From: Vibrio bathopelagicus
GTDB taxonomy: Bacteria; Pseudomonadota; Gammaproteobacteria; Enterobacterales; Vibrionaceae
Assembly (NCBI RefSeq): GCF_014879975.1
Contig: NZ_CP062500.1
Coordinates: 186,001 to 250,000 of the forward strand
Direction: 5' to 3'
Length of the DNA stretch: 64,000 nucleotides
The position numbers and the translations under genes are program-made. Below are positions 51,540 to 61,154 of the stretch, in pieces. The first letter of the stretch is position 1, and each line of letters begins with the position of its first letter. Under the pieces are notes generated by a model. It did not search any database and was not told the DNA's origin. It saw only the letters and a program-made list of their open reading frames with translations.

Positions 51540-52840
51540 ATGTCATTTCCAAAATTATTAGAACCTGTACTTGTTTTTTAGGATTACTACATTTTAAATT
51601 TAAATCGTCAAAGTATTGTTATAAATCTAGCGATGATGTGAAAATGATCAATTTAATAAGTTAAAAAATTACTTTGTGTTTCTTACAATGAGATTCCATT
51701 TTATCGTAATAAATTCGATGATGCGGGATTTAATCCATATATACATTTTAACTCTTTAAGTGATGTTACCCTTATTCCTATTCTATCCAAGGTAGAAGCA
51801 AGAGATAATCAATCTGCATTAATTAATTCTAAAAGAAGTGAATATTCCTTAACTTTTTTCACTTCAGGCTCAACTGGTAATCCATTTAAAGCACTCGTTT
51901 CCCCTTGGCATTGGGTTATTGAGCAATCATGTGTTTGGAGGCATTGGAATTGGGCTGGTTATAAGTTTAGAGATCGAATGGCAATAATAAGGAGTTATGT
52001 TCCTGAAAATGAGGATGACTTAGTTAAGTGGGATAAGTTAAGAAATTTTATTTATTTTAGTCCATTTCATTTGTCAGATGAACATATTAGGAATTACTTG
52101 ACGGAAATGGTCTCTTTAAACATAGTTTTTAAGGGGCTATCCATCGTCGATATTAGCAATTGCCGATTTTGTTCGAAGGCATCCTGATATAAAGATACCA
52201 AAATTTAAAGGGTTTTAACCGCATCAGAACGCTTAGGTAGTGTGCAAAAGAAAACAATTGAGCTAGCATTAAGTGCTCCTGTGTTTAATCACTATGGGTT
52301 AGCAGAACAAATTGTCATGTTTGGAGGTTGTGAGAATGGAACTCATATGCATAATTACGAAGAATATGGATATTTAGAATTATTAGAAACTGATAGTCCT
52401 AAGTTAAAAAGATCATAGGTACTAATCTTAATAATTATGCGATGCCTTTGATTCGGTATGAAACCGGTGATTTAGCTGAGGTAGCTGACGTTGGTTGTAA
52501 ATGTGAAAGAGTTAGTAATCAGGTTTTAAATGTAGTTGGAAGAGAGGATGCAAATATAACTCTTTTAGATGATAGTAAAGTACCAGTGACTAACTTTTAT
52601 ACGATGTTTGAATATTATGGTGATTACTTTTCATCATGGCAATTAATTCAAAGGGGAAGGGTAATTTACTCGTTATTACTGACCCATATAATGTAGCATA
52701 TGAAAACATTATCCAATCAAAACTTGAAATTGATATAAAAAAGATTGGGTGATAAAATCTATTTGTCATTTGATTTTTCCGGGTCGTTTCATCAGGTTGG
52801 TGAAGGGAAGCGTAATCCATTTTTGAGGCTTGATGAATGA
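51540..52840 (+). pseudogene. CapK/PaaK-like AMP-forming ligase, frameshifted
   Basis: An adenylate-forming enzyme of the phenylacetate-CoA ligase/CapK type, about 430 aa when joined. TFFTSGSTGNPFKALVSP is the P-loop, FNHYGLAEQIVMFGG is the A5-type motif, and MPLIRYETGDLAEV is the A7-type motif with the ribose-binding Asp. Frame breaks lie near 51580, 51685, 52135, 52215, 52415, 52655 and 52745. CapK-like proteins occur in many capsule loci with unproven activity. The end overlaps the ATG of the PHP gene. Confidence 0.68.
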
Positions 52841-53583
52841 TAAAATTAATATCCCACTGCCATACTCACCATTCCTTTGATTCAAAAATGTCTATTATTG
52901 ATATAATTAAAGAAATGAATGTAGCTGGTGTGAATTGTATTATTATAAACGATCATGATACATTTTCACTAACTTATGATGAATTAGCATTGTTTGATAG
53001 TGCGTCAATTATAGTATTTAATGCGATTGAATTTACAACTAAAGAAGGGATCCATGTTATAGGGATCCACAAAGAAATAAAGAGTATTGAATGTGATCCA
53101 TTTACTTATTCACTTCTTGAATTACTTTCCATATTGAAAACTTTGGAAGCAAAAATAATACTCCCTCACCCTTACCATGGGACCGGTGTTTATGGGAATG
53201 TAAATATTCACAATAACACTTTTGAAAAGGCTGTTTTACTTGCGGATGGTTTTGAAGTTGATAACTATAGATATGGAAAAACACCGGATGAAATAATTAA
53301 TAAAATTCAGAAAATAAATCCTACAATAACTAAATTGATTGGGAGTGATGCTCATAGTTCAAAAGAAGTGTCCTCTTTTATTAATACTTATGAAGAAACG
53401 GATGAAATGGACTTATTAGAATGCATTTTTACTCATGAACCTAAATTTAAACGAAATAAAAACAGAACTAAAGTTTATTTCAAAATTAAAAGAATCCAAA
53501 AGACAAAGTTTTATCAAACTATTTTAAATCTCTTTTCAGTTGAGATTAGACACAAAATTAAATTATTTTTAAATCTTAGGTAA
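52837..53583 (+). CDS. PHP-domain metal-dependent phosphoesterase
   Basis: A 248-aa PHP-family protein with the metal-binding motifs SHCHTHHSFDSKM (about 6-18), IIINDHDTF, LPHPYHGTG and GSDAHSSKEV, all intact. PHP proteins hydrolyse phosphate esters or act as amidohydrolase-like enzymes; here the substrate is unknown. It overlaps the ligase gene by 4 bp, so it belongs to the same unit. It is as AT-rich as the broken genes but has an unbroken frame. Confidence 0.85.
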   Translation: MIKLISHCHTHHSFDSKMSIIDIIKEMNVAGVNCIIINDHDTFSLTYDELALFDSASIIVFNAIEFTTKEGIHVIGIHKEIKSIECDPFTYSLLELLSILKTLEAKIILPHPYHGTGVYGNVNIHNNTFEKAVLLADGFEVDNYRYGKTPDEIINKIQKINPTITKLIGSDAHSSKEVSSFINTYEETDEMDLLECIFTHEPKFKRNKNRTKVYFKIKRIQKTKFYQTILNLFSVEIRHKIKLFLNLR

Positions 53584-53586
53584 AGT

Positions 53587-55707
53587 ATGAAACAAATACT
53601 CCAAAATATAGCCAATGGTGAAACTCTGTTGGTTGAAGTGCCGTGTCCCCAATTAAAAAATGGACAATTATTAATATCTACAACAAAATCATTGGTTTCA
53701 GTTGGTACTGAACGAATGCTAATTGATTTTGGTAAAGCTAATTTTATAGATAAGGCGCGTCAACAACCTGATAAAGTTAAAATGGTTTTGGGTAAGATCA
53801 AAACAGATGGCTTGATGCCAACTGTCGACGCTGTTCGTTCTAAACTAGATCAACCACTTCCACTTGGTTACTGCAATGTAGGTACTGTTCTTGATAACGG
53901 TGGTACAAACTTTGACATTGGTACTCGTGTAGTATCGAATGGTAACCATGCTGAAGTGGTTCGTGTACCTAAAAACCTATGTGCTAAGGTGCCAGATAGC
54001 GTTGACGATGAATCAGCAGCGTTTACGGTTTTAGGTGCTATCGGCTTGCAAGGCGTTCGCCTTATTAATCCAACTCTGGGTGAGTGCGTAGTTGTTACTG
54101 GTCTTGGGCTGATTGGACTGATTACTGTTCAATTACTTCGTGCAAATGGCTGCCGTGTTTTAGGGATCGATTTTGATTCGTCCAAATGTGAATTAGCACG
54201 ACAACTTGGTGCTGAGACAGTGGACTTGTCTAAAGGTGAAGATGCCATTAAAGCGGCTGAAGCATTTTCACGTGGTCGTGGTGTTGATGGTGTTATAATT
54301 ACGGCCTCAACAAAAAGTAGCGAGCCATTAAGCCAAGCCGCAACAATGTGCCGCCAACGCGGACGTATCGTCCTTGTCGGTGTTATTGGACAAGAGATTT
54401 CTCGTGCTGATTTCTTTGCTAAAGAACTTACATTTCAAGTCTCTTGTTCTTATGGTCCAGGTCGTTATGACACTGAATACGAAGATAAAGGCAACGATTA
54501 TCCAGTTGGGTTTGTTCGTTGGACGGAGCAAAGAAATTTCGAAGCAGTATTAGATATGATGGCTTCTGGAGCGCTGGATGTTAAGCCTCTGATTACTCAC
54601 CGCTATGCTATTGATGATGCTCTAGATGCATACAAATGCCTAGACGATAAATCGTCGTTAGGTATTGTTCTCGATTATCCAAATAATGACACTGCAGTTT
54701 TAACCGCTCGTTCTGTAACTTTAAATTCTGAAATTGCATCAGCGCCATCTTTCGCTTCTTGCGCATTCGTCGGTGCAGGGAATTATGCGTCACGTGTTTT
54801 GATGCCCGCTTTTAAAAGTGCAGGTGCAGGGTTAAATACTGTGGTGACTAGTGCTGGTATGAGTGCTGTTCATCATGGGAAAAAGCAAGGTTTTGCTAAA
54901 GCGTCAACAGACTATGCGGATGTGTTAGCTGATAAAGCTATAGATACAGTTGTTATTGCAACGCAGCACAATCTGCATTCTCAACAAACTATTGATGCTA
55001 TTGCCGCCGAAAAGCATGTCTTTGTTGAAAAGCCTTTAGCACTGCTTGAATCCGAAGTTGACCTAATCGAAGCCGCCTTTAATGAAAGCCAAACTAAACC
55101 TAAAGTTATGGTTGGCTATAACCGACGCTTTGCACCACATGTTGTCAAAATGAAAGAGCTTTTGTCTTCTGTTAAAGGCCCTAAAACGTTCATCATGACA
55201 ATGAATGCCGGCGATATCCCTTCTGATCATTGGACCCAAGATCCTACAGTGGGTGGCGGGCGAATTATCGGTGAAGCATGTCATTATATTGACCTAATGC
55301 GTCATTTAGCTGGGTGTAAAATTACAGGCTTTAATGCGATGTGTATGGGTGATGCGCCTGGTGTTACTATTCGTGAAGACAAAGCGAGTATCACACTGTC
55401 ATTTGAAGATGGTTCAATCGGTACTATTCATTACTTTGCTAATGGTGGTAAAGACTTCCCGAAAGAACGCATTGAAGTGTTCGCCAATGATGCAGTTTTA
55501 CAACTCGATAACTTCAGAAAACTGGTTGGTTTTGGTTGGAAGGGGTTTAGTAGAATGAAATTGTCGAGCCAAGACAAAGGGCAAAATGATTGTTCTAAGG
55601 CATTTGTTGATAGTATCAAACAAGGCTCTTCATCACCGATTAGCTTTGATGAAATCATCGAAGTTGCGAGGGTTTCATGCCAAGTGGCAGAGCAACTTAG
55701 AAAGTAG
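53587..55707 (+). CDS. Bi-domain oxidoreductase (MDR alcohol dehydrogenase + Gfo/Idh/MocA)
   Basis: A 706-aa fusion. Residues 1 to about 370 are a zinc-type medium-chain dehydrogenase (PLGYCNVGTV; cofactor site VVTGLGLIGLITVQLL; RGRIVLVGVIG). About 385-706 are a Gfo/Idh/MocA dehydrogenase (CAFVGAGNYASRVLMPAF; KHVFVEKPLALL; GYNRRFAPHV; GEACHYIDLMRHL). It probably oxidises and reduces a sugar or glycan unit. Such fusions are common next to heparinase II/III genes in O-antigen clusters. It lies 3 bp after the PHP gene; GC returns to normal here. Confidence 0.87.
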   Translation: MKQILQNIANGETLLVEVPCPQLKNGQLLISTTKSLVSVGTERMLIDFGKANFIDKARQQPDKVKMVLGKIKTDGLMPTVDAVRSKLDQPLPLGYCNVGTVLDNGGTNFDIGTRVVSNGNHAEVVRVPKNLCAKVPDSVDDESAAFTVLGAIGLQGVRLINPTLGECVVVTGLGLIGLITVQLLRANGCRVLGIDFDSSKCELARQLGAETVDLSKGEDAIKAAEAFSRGRGVDGVIITASTKSSEPLSQAATMCRQRGRIVLVGVIGQEISRADFFAKELTFQVSCSYGPGRYDTEYEDKGNDYPVGFVRWTEQRNFEAVLDMMASGALDVKPLITHRYAIDDALDAYKCLDDKSSLGIVLDYPNNDTAVLTARSVTLNSEIASAPSFASCAFVGAGNYASRVLMPAFKSAGAGLNTVVTSAGMSAVHHGKKQGFAKASTDYADVLADKAIDTVVIATQHNLHSQQTIDAIAAEKHVFVEKPLALLESEVDLIEAAFNESQTKPKVMVGYNRRFAPHVVKMKELLSSVKGPKTFIMTMNAGDIPSDHWTQDPTVGGGRIIGEACHYIDLMRHLAGCKITGFNAMCMGDAPGVTIREDKASITLSFEDGSIGTIHYFANGGKDFPKERIEVFANDAVLQLDNFRKLVGFGWKGFSRMKLSSQDKGQNDCSKAFVDSIKQGSSSPISFDEIIEVARVSCQVAEQLRK

Positions 55708-55726
55708 ATCACCAGTAAAGGGTAAT

Positions 55727-55750
55727 AAGGGGCTAAGGCCCCTTTTTTAG
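55727..55750 (+). terminator. Terminator after the bi-domain oxidoreductase
   Basis: AAGGGGC / GCCCCTT (7-bp stem, 4-nt loop) followed by T-rich sequence, ending 3 bp before the next ATG. It would uncouple the heparinase gene unless antitermination operates. Confidence 0.8.
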
Positions 55751-55752
55751 AT

Positions 55753-57381
55753 ATGAATAAACTTTTAAAGCTTTACCACACCCTCAAGTACTTAAAGCCC
55801 ATTCAGTTCAGTAACCGAATTTCAAGACGATTAACGAAGGTTACTTTTATAAAACCAGAAGTAACCTTAAACGAAGTATCAACAACAGGTTGGCAAGCAT
55901 TTTCGGTATTAAATTCATGCTATCAAGACAATGGTCAGTTTGAATTTTTGAATGTCGTAGATACGGTTAGCGACTGGAACGACACAGCAAAAGCTAAACT
56001 TTGGCTTTATAATTTGCATTACTTCGATGATTTAAACCAGTCTGGGTGGCAAGACAGAACTGAAATTCATCATAGTTTGGTCAATACATGGATAAAACAA
56101 AATCCAAAGATGATAGGAAATGGATGGGAGCCTTATACCATTTCACTTAGGTCGGTAAATTGGATTAAATGGTTCTTGTCGGGTAATGAACCAAAAGAAG
56201 AATGGCTGGCTAGTTTGTCATTGCAGGTTCAAGCCTTAGAGCAGCAATTAGAGTATCACTTACTTGGCAATCACTTATTTGCAAACGCAAAAGCTTTGTT
56301 GTTTGCTGGTTGTTATTTCAAGGGAGAATTAGCTGATGAATGGTTAAAGCGTGGCTTAGGTATTTTAAATGAAGAAATCCCAGAGCAAATTCTTGCTGAT
56401 GGCGGTAATTTTGAACTAACGCCCATGTATCACAACACCATCCTTGCCGATATGCTTGATTTGTATCAGTTAAGCCTTGTCTACTCATATAAGATTCCGA
56501 AAGCTACAAGTCAAGACTGGCGTGAACTCATCGGAAAAATGTTGTCATGGGCTGAACACATGCAACATCCCGATGGTGACGTATCCTTTTTTAATGACTC
56601 AGCAACAGGTATTGCTCCCAAGCTGGCTGATTTGCAACGCTATGCTGAAGTACTCAATGTTACGATTCCCGCCAATAGTAAAAACCAAGTTACCGCACTA
56701 AAAGAAAGTGGTTATGTGGTGATTAAAGACCAAGTTAACAAGCTAATCATTGATGTCGCAAAAGTAGGGCCTGATTACATTCCCGGTCACGCTCATGCCG
56801 ATACTCTTTCATTTGAATTGAGTATTGATGGCCACCGAGTATTTGTAAATAGTGGGACATCGGTTTATGGTTTAGGTGAAGAAAGACTGAGGCAGCGCAA
56901 AACCGAAACTCATAATACGGTAGTGGTTGATGGCATGGATTCATCTGAAGTCTGGAGTGGATTTCGAGTGGCCAGACGTGCCTATCCAAGCAAACCTATT
57001 ATTACCGAGAGCGAGTACACCATTACCGTTGAGTGTTCCCATGATGGCTACATGCGTTTGCCTGGTAAAGTAACACACTTACGAAAGTGGCAATTAGCAC
57101 AAGATGAATTGCTTGTTTGTGATCAGGTATCCGGTGTGTTTAATCATGCAGAAGCAAACTACCATCTCCATCCTAATATTCAGGTTGAAAGTTCAAACCA
57201 TGATGGCCAAGTCATACTACAGTTACCCTCTGGCGCTCAATATAATGTAAGGGCTGAAGGTGCTGATATAAAAGTGCTAGACACGACATGGCATCCTGAA
57301 TTTGGCTTATCGATAGCCAATAAAAAGCTGGTATTAAATTTTAAACAGAATGAAGTGAACTTTGTTCTAAAGCGAGCGTAG
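55753..57381 (+). CDS. Heparinase II/III-family protein
   Basis: A 542-aa protein with an N-terminal alpha-barrel (LWLYNLHYFDDL; NGWEPYTISLRSVNWIKW; LLGNHLFANAKALLFAG; FELTPMYHNTILADML) and a C-terminal beta-sandwich (PGHAHADTLSFELSIDG; KTETHNTVVVDG). That is the layout of polysaccharide lyases of the heparinase II/III group. No signal peptide is seen, so it would act in the cytoplasm. Proteins like this in O-antigen loci pair with bi-domain oxidoreductases and WbuB-type transferases, and may be epimerase- or transferase-like (inference). Confidence 0.85.
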   Translation: MNKLLKLYHTLKYLKPIQFSNRISRRLTKVTFIKPEVTLNEVSTTGWQAFSVLNSCYQDNGQFEFLNVVDTVSDWNDTAKAKLWLYNLHYFDDLNQSGWQDRTEIHHSLVNTWIKQNPKMIGNGWEPYTISLRSVNWIKWFLSGNEPKEEWLASLSLQVQALEQQLEYHLLGNHLFANAKALLFAGCYFKGELADEWLKRGLGILNEEIPEQILADGGNFELTPMYHNTILADMLDLYQLSLVYSYKIPKATSQDWRELIGKMLSWAEHMQHPDGDVSFFNDSATGIAPKLADLQRYAEVLNVTIPANSKNQVTALKESGYVVIKDQVNKLIIDVAKVGPDYIPGHAHADTLSFELSIDGHRVFVNSGTSVYGLGEERLRQRKTETHNTVVVDGMDSSEVWSGFRVARRAYPSKPIITESEYTITVECSHDGYMRLPGKVTHLRKWQLAQDELLVCDQVSGVFNHAEANYHLHPNIQVESSNHDGQVILQLPSGAQYNVRAEGADIKVLDTTWHPEFGLSIANKKLVLNFKQNEVNFVLKRA

Positions 57382-57383
57382 TA

Positions 57384-58604
57384 ATGCATATTCTTTTTCT
57401 TACTGATAATTTTCCGCCAGAAGGCAATGCGCCAGCAACACGCACCTATGAACACGCTATTCGTTGGGTAAACAAAGGCCATAAAGTCACCGTAATTACA
57501 TGCGCACCGAATTTTCCAGAAGGAAAGGTATTCGATGGTTTCAAGAACAAGCTCTATGATGTGTCTGAATTCGATGGAATACGTGTTGTACGTGTTAAGA
57601 CTTATATCACTGCTAACGAAGGGTTTATTAAGCGAATCTTGGATTATATGTCTTTCATGGTAACAGGCTTCTTTGCGGGGTTATTTCAAAAAAAGCCTGA
57701 TGTTATTGTTGCGACTTCACCTCAGTTTTTTTGCGCATGTGCTGGGTGGGCAATTTCTGCAATTCGTAGAAAACCGTTTGTCTTTGAACTTAGGGACATT
57801 TGGCCCGCTTCTATAACCGCTGTTGGCGCGATGAAAGACAGCAAAGCAATTCATTTGCTGGAAAAAATAGAGATGTTTCTCTATAAACGAGCAGATGCAA
57901 TTGTTTCAGTGACTCATGCATTTAAAAAAGAGCTCATCGAGCGTGGAGTTGAAGGAAGCAAGATTGAGGTTGTGCTTAATGGTGTCGATTTATCTAAATA
58001 TGAACCAAAAGATAAAGATACCGAGCTTGCAAAGCAGCATGGTTTAGACGGTAAATTTGTTGCAGGGTACATCGGTACTCATGGTATGGCTCACGGGCTT
58101 GAACACATAGTAACCGTTGCTGAAAGGTTGCAAGATCATGATGATATCCGCATTGTTTTTGCAGGAGGTGGAGCCGCTAGACAAAAGGTCGTTGATCTTG
58201 TCGAAAAGAAACAGCTTAAAAATGTAGTATTAATTGATAGACAGCCAAAAGAGATGATGCCAAGGCTTTGGTCTTTATGTGATGTTTCACTTGTGCCATT
58301 GATAAACAGTGATCTGTTTAGGACTGTTATTCCTTCAAAGATCTTCGAGTGTATGGGGATGGGTATTCCCACAATAATGAGTGTACCTGAGGGAGAGGCT
58401 ACTACTATCATTAAAGAGACTGATTCGGGGTTAGTTGTTGAAAGTGAAAATGTAGAACAGATTGCTAATGCTATCTTGAGATTGCATGAAGAGAAAGACC
58501 TGTATCAGCGTATACGTACCTGCAGCATAGAAGCTGCGCCTAAGTACAGCCGAGATATCATGGCAGCCGATATGATCAACGCTTTTGAAAATCACATTGA
58601 TTAG
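57384..58604 (+). CDS. WbuB-like family 4 glycosyltransferase
   Basis: A 406-aa GT4 with HILFLTDNFPPEGNAPATRT at the N-terminus, VFELRDIWPASITAVGAM, IEVVLNGVDLSKYEP and the donor motif FRTVIPSKIFECMGMGIPTI. This pattern matches WbuB/WbeM-type transferases, which add acetamido-deoxy-hexoses such as L-FucNAc. It follows the heparinase gene by 2 bp. Confidence 0.88.
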   Translation: MHILFLTDNFPPEGNAPATRTYEHAIRWVNKGHKVTVITCAPNFPEGKVFDGFKNKLYDVSEFDGIRVVRVKTYITANEGFIKRILDYMSFMVTGFFAGLFQKKPDVIVATSPQFFCACAGWAISAIRRKPFVFELRDIWPASITAVGAMKDSKAIHLLEKIEMFLYKRADAIVSVTHAFKKELIERGVEGSKIEVVLNGVDLSKYEPKDKDTELAKQHGLDGKFVAGYIGTHGMAHGLEHIVTVAERLQDHDDIRIVFAGGGAARQKVVDLVEKKQLKNVVLIDRQPKEMMPRLWSLCDVSLVPLINSDLFRTVIPSKIFECMGMGIPTIMSVPEGEATTIIKETDSGLVVESENVEQIANAILRLHEEKDLYQRIRTCSIEAAPKYSRDIMAADMINAFENHID

Positions 58605-58679
58605 TAATGTTTTTAATCTTGAGTTTTTTATTTAATTAAAATAATGGATTAATATCTTAATTTAACAGTTGACACATTT

Positions 58680-59846
58680 ATGAAAATTGCAATTGCCGGT
58701 ACTGGCTATGTAGGCTTATCAAATGCGATGCTATTGGCCCTGCATCATGACGTTGTCGCGGTCGATATTATCGAAGAGAAAGTAAGATTACTAAACGATA
58801 AATTATCTCCAATCATCGACGTCGAAATTGAAGATTTCTTGGCGAATAAACCATTAAATTTTACAGCGACTCTTGATAAAGAGTTGGCGTATTCAAATGC
58901 TGATTATGTGGTTATTGCTACCCCTACTGATTATGACGTAGAGACGAACTACTTTAATACATCTTCCGTTGAAGCAGTAATTAAAGATGTGATGGCGATT
59001 AACCCCAATGCGGTGATGGTGATTAAGTCTACCGTGCCTGTAGGTTATACCGCGCGCATTAAACAAGAGTTAGAGTGTGAGAACCTGATGTTCTCACCAG
59101 AGTTCTTACGTGAAGGTAAAGCTTTATACGATAACTTGCATCCATCACGTATTGTGGTGGGTGAACGCTCTGAGCGTGCACAAGTTTTTGCGAACTTGTT
59201 GTTAGAAGGCGCGGTTAAAAAAGACGTTGAAATCCTGTATACCGATTCAACAGAAGCCGAAGCGGTAAAACTGTTCTCTAACACCTATTTGGCGCTTCGC
59301 GTTGCCTACTTTAATGAGCTAGATACTTACGCTGAATCTCACGGGTTAGATACACGCCAAATTATAGATGGTGTATGTTTAGATCCTCGCATTGGTTCGC
59401 ACTACAATAACCCTTCATTTGGCTATGGTGGTTACTGCTTACCAAAAGATACCAAGCAACTGCGTGCTAACTACTCAGATGTGCCGAATAATATTATCGG
59501 TGCTATTGTAGACTCTAACACCACACGTAAAGACTTTATTGCCGACTCGATTATTAAAAGAAACCCAACGCGTGTGGGTATCTACCGCTTGATAATGAAA
59601 TCGGGCTCTGATAATTTCCGCGCTTCGAGTATTCAAGGCATTATGAAACGTCTTAAGGCAAAAGGCATTGAAGTGGTGGTGTTTGAGCCAGAGCTGAAAG
59701 AAAAAGAGTTCTTTCACTCATTAGTATTAACGGATTTCGAGCAGTTTAAGTCAGGCTGTGATGTGATAGTCTCAAACCGTATGGCTCAAGAGTTGGCGGA
59801 TGTACAAGACAAAGTGTACACGCGCGATCTATTCGGTTCAGACTAA
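58680..59846 (+). CDS. ugd: UDP-glucose 6-dehydrogenase (copy 2)
   Basis: A 388-aa paralogue of 22499-23662, alike over nearly all its length. NAD site [18 protein letters not shown]; catalytic Cys in [15 protein letters not shown]; the C-terminal [15 protein letters not shown] end is shared. It is paired with the epimerase 10 bp downstream, giving UDP-GlcA and then UDP-GalA. Confidence 0.95.
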   Translation: MKIAIAGTGYVGLSNAMLLALHHDVVAVDIIEEKVRLLNDKLSPIIDVEIEDFLANKPLNFTATLDKELAYSNADYVVIATPTDYDVETNYFNTSSVEAVIKDVMAINPNAVMVIKSTVPVGYTARIKQELECENLMFSPEFLREGKALYDNLHPSRIVVGERSERAQVFANLLLEGAVKKDVEILYTDSTEAEAVKLFSNTYLALRVAYFNELDTYAESHGLDTRQIIDGVCLDPRIGSHYNNPSFGYGGYCLPKDTKQLRANYSDVPNNIIGAIVDSNTTRKDFIADSIIKRNPTRVGIYRLIMKSGSDNFRASSIQGIMKRLKAKGIEVVVFEPELKEKEFFHSLVLTDFEQFKSGCDVIVSNRMAQELADVQDKVYTRDLFGSD

Positions 59847-59856
59847 GGAATAAGAA

Positions 59857-60861
59857 ATGAAGTATTTAGTAACGGGTGCTGCGGGTTTTATCGGCAGTGC
59901 TGTAGTAGAACAGTTAACCGCGAAAGGCCATCAAGTTGTTGGTGTTGATAACCTGAATGATTACTACGATGTCGCATTGAAAGAAGCGCGTTTGGGTCGT
60001 ATTCAGCATGACAGTTTTAAATTGGTTCAGTTAGACATCGCTGATCGCGATGGTGTCGCTAGCCTATTTGAAACGGAGCAATTTGACCAAGTGATTCACT
60101 TAGCAGCGCAAGCGGGTGTTCGTTATTCTATTGAAAATCCACACGCCTATGCAGATTCAAATTTGGTCGGCCACTTAAACATCCTAGAAGGGTGTCGTCA
60201 CAATAAAGTGAAGCACTTGGTGTATGCCTCTTCAAGTTCGGTTTATGGGTTGAATGCGAAAACACCGTTTGCAACCTCTGATTCGGTCGACCACCCGGTT
60301 TCATTGTATGCCGCGACCAAGAAGTCGAATGAGCTGATGGCACATAGCTATTCGCACTTATACGACATTCCAACCACCGGCTTACGCTTCTTTACCGTGT
60401 ATGGTTCGTGGGGCCGCCCTGATATGGCACCGTTTATTTTCACGAAGAAGATTCTCGATGGCGATACGATTGATATCAACAATAACGGTGATATGTGGCG
60501 TGATTTCACACACGTGAACGACATTGTTGAAGGGGTGGTGCGTATCTCTGATGTGGTGCCAACGCGTGATAACGATTGGACAGTAGAAGCAGGCTCTCCA
60601 GCAACCAGCTCTGCGCCTTATGCGGTGTATAACATTGGTCACGGCTCTCCAATTAACTTGATGGATTTTGTAAAGGCGATTGAAGATGAGCTAGGCATTG
60701 AAGCGAAGAAAAACTTCCGCGAGATGCAGCCTGGCGATGTTTATCAAACTTATGCAGACACCCAAGACTTGTTTGCAGCAACGGGTTACACGCCGAAAGT
60801 AACGGTTAAAGAAGGTGTGGCTGAGTTTATTCAGTGGTACCGTGAGTTCTACAATAAGTAG
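59857..60861 (+). CDS. NAD-dependent epimerase, UDP-glucuronate 4-epimerase type (copy 2)
   Basis: A 334-aa SDR protein, same length as and closely similar to copy 1 at 1750-2754. TGAAGFIGSAVVEQL; SSSSVYGLN; YAATKKSNELMAH. It follows ugd copy 2 by 10 bp, so the two probably act in sequence to make UDP-galacturonate. Two hairpins follow it. Confidence 0.88.
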   Translation: MKYLVTGAAGFIGSAVVEQLTAKGHQVVGVDNLNDYYDVALKEARLGRIQHDSFKLVQLDIADRDGVASLFETEQFDQVIHLAAQAGVRYSIENPHAYADSNLVGHLNILEGCRHNKVKHLVYASSSSVYGLNAKTPFATSDSVDHPVSLYAATKKSNELMAHSYSHLYDIPTTGLRFFTVYGSWGRPDMAPFIFTKKILDGDTIDINNNGDMWRDFTHVNDIVEGVVRISDVVPTRDNDWTVEAGSPATSSAPYAVYNIGHGSPINLMDFVKAIEDELGIEAKKNFREMQPGDVYQTYADTQDLFAATGYTPKVTVKEGVAEFIQWYREFYNK

Positions 60862-60880
60862 ATTTTGGGGTTCTAAAGTC

Positions 60881-60922
60881 TATATCTAGAAAACGACTCG
60901 GTTTCTAGATATATTATTTTTA
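60881..60922 (+). terminator. Terminator after the epimerase, end of the forward cluster
   Basis: TATATCTAGAAA / TTTCTAGATATA, a perfect 12-bp stem with a 9-nt loop, followed by T-rich sequence. It closes the plus-strand polysaccharide unit. Confidence 0.85.
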
Positions 60923-60946
60923 TAAATAACATACTCTGATACTTAT

Positions 60947-60982
60947 GGTGTCTCATCTGATTTTAGCTTGAGACACCTTTCT
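60947..60982. terminator. Second hairpin 3' of the cluster
   Basis: GGTGTCTCA / TGAGACACC (9-bp stem, 13-nt loop) followed by TTTCTTCT. It may be a back-up terminator. The rest of 60983-61150 shows nothing I can support. Confidence 0.6.
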
Positions 60983-61154
60983 TCTGTATAATCATCTCAA
61001 TATTCGTCAGATCATAAAATACAGAACACCTATGTATTTGACAGATTTAAAATCTACGGCTAATCATGCTTTATGTGTTTAGATTTCGTTCAATGGAAGT
61101 AAGAGGGACTCAAGCTTGTTCACCTCAATTTCCCCCTTTAAGACGTAGCGTACT

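Noticed and set aside
43890..52750. Programmed ribosomal frameshifting in the O-unit genes
   Set aside because: There are too many breaks, in both directions and without consistent slippery heptamers or downstream structures.
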